Assembly: GCA_041749275.1 (NCBI GenBank)
Contig: JBGTBQ010000109.1
Coordinates: 1-7,422, forward strand
DNA length: 7,422 nt
Origin: JBGTBQ01 sp041749275
Lineage (GTDB): Bacteria; Acidobacteriota; Blastocatellia; Pyrinomonadales; Pyrinomonadaceae
Reading direction: 5' to 3'
The notes under the pieces were generated by a model. The model was not told the DNA's origin. It worked only from the letters and a program-made list of their open reading frames with translations, and made no database searches. This document shows, one piece after another, positions 5,171 through 7,422 of the stretch (the stretch's first letter is position 1; the number at the start of each line of letters is the position of its first letter). The position numbers and the translations under genes were made by a program.

Positions 5171-5479
5171 TTATCCGATTGAATCAATCTTCACTGCCGT
5201 GTAATCCTGCCGGTGGCCTTGCGTGCGCTTGTACTGCTTGCGGCGCTTCTTTTTGAAGACGATGATTTTGTCGCCGCGCCCGTGCTCGACGATGGTCGCG
5301 GCGATGCGGGCGCCTTCGACGGCGGGCGTGCCCATCTTCATGCCCTCTTCGTTAGCGACGACCAGCGCCTCCAACTCGACCGATTCGCCGGCTTCCTTGT
5401 TGATGAGGGGCACGCGCACGGTCTCGCCCTCTTCGACGCGGAACTGTTTGCCGCCCGACCTGATGATCGCATAAGCCAT
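5171..5479 (-). CDS. rplU: 50S ribosomal protein L21 (bL21)
   Basis: L21 binds 23S rRNA in the large subunit and depends on L20 for assembly. The 102-residue protein has the usual length (about 103). It begins MAYAIIRSGGKQFRVEEGETVRV and contains the diagnostic C-terminal basic segment KKKRRKQYKRTQGHRQDYTAVKI. The ATG at 5477-5479 is preceded by AGGAGGAG with 8-10 nt spacing, one of the strongest ribosome binding sites in the window. A near-consensus promoter lies just upstream, and rpmA follows 70 nt downstream, the standard pairing. Expression of both genes is probably high and driven by this promoter. Confidence 0.98.
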   Translation of the reverse strand: MAYAIIRSGGKQFRVEEGETVRVPLINKEAGESVELEALVVANEEGMKMGTPAVEGARIAATIVEHGRGDKIIVFKKKRRKQYKRTQGHRQDYTAVKIDSIG

Positions 5480-5502
5480 TTTCTTAACTCCTCCTACCCT
5501 GA

Positions 5503-5520
5503 CGGGGCCGAGCGACCCCG
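5503..5520 (-). promoter_or_regulatory. Leader hairpin in the rplU 5' untranslated region
   Basis: Positions 5514-5520 and 5503-5509 pair in the transcript as a 7-bp GC-rich stem (one U-G pair) with the 4-nt loop GCUC. It lies between the predicted transcription start and the rplU ribosome binding site. No T run follows it, so it is not a terminator. A role in autoregulation by a ribosomal protein is possible but unproven. Confidence 0.5.
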
Positions 5521-5532
5521 GAAAAGTCGTTT

Positions 5533-5561
5533 ATTATAAAGACGATAGCCCGGCCAGTCAA
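5533..5561 (-). promoter_or_regulatory. Sigma-70 promoter of rplU-rpmA
   Basis: On the minus strand TTGACT (5561-5556) and a perfect TATAAT (5538-5533) are separated by exactly 17 bp. This is five of six and six of six matches to the consensus. Transcription should start near 5526, giving a leader of about 47 nt before the rplU ATG. The -35 box begins only 17 nt beyond the accC stop codon. Confidence 0.88.
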
Positions 5562-5578
5562 ACGACGGCGGGAAGCGG

Positions 5579-6951
<1,373 letters not shown>

Positions 6952-6955
<4 letters not shown>

Positions 6956-7326
6956 ATCGATAATCCGGCCGCGGCGAGCGCGCAGACCGAAGCCAGTAGA
7001 TAGCTTGCGGGGAAACGATAGAACGGGATGCCTCCCCGCGCGGTCGCCAACAGGCTGGCACCCGAGATTCCCGCAGCGAACATGACAGCGAGCCACCCGG
7101 CGTCGGGGTGGACGACTTCCAGCGCCACGAGCGCCAGCGCCCCGGCTATCAGCAGCAGTCCCACCGTGACCGCGTGCCAGCAAAGATAGTTGAGCCAGAT
7201 CGTCGCGGCGGGAAGCGTGGAATTGATCAGTGGTCGCGCGGCGTAACGCCCTCCGACGAAGGTGTGAACTGCGAAGCTAAGGAAGGCGATAGCCGAGGCG
7301 GCCAGGAGGAGCGGCTGATCCATCAT
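6952..7326 (-). CDS. Small four-helix membrane protein of unknown function
   Basis: I do not recognise this 124-residue protein with certainty. It shows four hydrophobic stretches, about residues 4-24, 42-70, 76-95 and 104-123, so it is probably an inner-membrane protein with four helices and short loops. Polar residues sit at helix edges in HTFVGGR (21-27), RPL (31-33) and CWH (49-51); two membrane-embedded histidines could bind a cofactor or metal, but this is speculation. The start is the ATG at 7326, with another ATG directly after it at 7323; neither has a clear Shine-Dalgarno sequence. Its TGA overlaps the accC ATG by 4 nt, so it is probably co-transcribed and translationally coupled with accC. 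This is the position where many bacteria carry accB, but nothing here resembles a biotin carrier. Confidence 0.75.
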
Positions 7327-7389
7327 CGCCGGGTAGCGAGCGGCCCCGGCTTCAGCAAGCGCTCGCGCATCGCGCCGCGAACGCCCCCC

Positions 7390-7422
7390 TCAATCGTAGC
7401 GGTCGCTGGATTCTTCCTCGGG
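7390..7422 (-). CDS. Possible 3' end of an upstream gene
   Basis: Reading in from the right edge, one frame ends with an acidic tail EEESSDRYD and TGA at 7390-7392, using codons common in the neighbouring genes. That would leave a 63-nt gap before the membrane protein gene, containing a 7-bp inverted repeat (7336-7342 with 7360-7366). A competing frame stays open to a TGA at 7323-7325, overlapping the next start as ATGA and ending LLKPGPLATRR. Too little is visible to choose between them or to assign a function. Confidence 0.3.
   Translation of the reverse strand, partial: PEEESSDRYD

Noticed and set aside
5101..5187. A 29-residue N-terminal extension of L27 that might resemble the cleaved leader in Firmicutes.
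   Set aside because: It overlaps the end of rplU, lacks the known cleavage motif, no Prp gene is present, and the ATG at 5100 has a good ribosome binding site.
7056..7070. A possible sigma-54 promoter on the plus strand beginning TGGCAC.
   Set aside because: The -12 element does not match (ATTC instead of TTGC), it lies within a coding region, and it points away from all genes.
6956..7183. A 76-codon upstream extension of the accC reading frame, which would give a 534-residue protein.
   Set aside because: It overlaps the membrane protein gene, is arginine/glycine-rich with no family similarity, and the ATG at 6955 gives the exact AccC N-terminus and an ATGA overlap.

Overview
All recognisable genes in this window lie on the minus strand, so the biology reads from right to left. 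The DNA is GC-rich, and the layout is a bacterial housekeeping cluster: rplU, rpmA, obgE, nadD, rsfS and rlmH in the widely conserved order, followed by a DksA/TraR-type gene and the start of a ComF-type gene. An accC gene lies upstream. The lineage cannot be proved from one window. GC richness, the alanine/proline tail on L27, and a sigma-54 activator in this cluster make me think of Acidobacteriota, as a tentative inference only.

Right part (7422 to 5579): a few codons of a possible upstream gene, then a small four-helix membrane protein whose stop overlaps the start of accC (biotin carboxylase, fatty acid synthesis). No accB is seen next to accC inside the window.

Middle (5578 to 4657): a near-consensus sigma-70 promoter just behind the accC stop drives rplU and rpmA (ribosomal proteins L21 and L27). 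There is a leader hairpin before rplU and a structured gap before rpmA. A terminator-like hairpin follows rpmA. Then comes a perfect 18-bp inverted repeat immediately in front of obgE, which appears to start at TTG without a Shine-Dalgarno sequence.

Left-middle (4656 to 914): obgE (ribosome-assembly GTPase), nadD (NAD synthesis), rsfS (ribosome silencing factor), a sigma-54 activator with no sensor domain, and rlmH (23S rRNA methyltransferase). nadD/rsfS and rsfS/activator are joined by 4-nt stop/start overlaps (ATGA and GTGA), implying translational coupling.

Left end (830 to 1): a short DksA/TraR-family zinc-finger protein, a good rho-independent terminator, and the 5' part of a ComF-type double zinc-ribbon/phosphoribosyltransferase gene running off the edge.

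Functionally the cluster groups ribosome parts, ribosome assembly and modification, ribosome hibernation, NAD and lipid precursor supply, and an RNA-polymerase-binding growth-control protein. The one component that does not belong to the usual set is the sigma-54 activator. No mobile element, CRISPR array, tRNA or rRNA was seen. No stretch longer than 300 bases lacks a gene.
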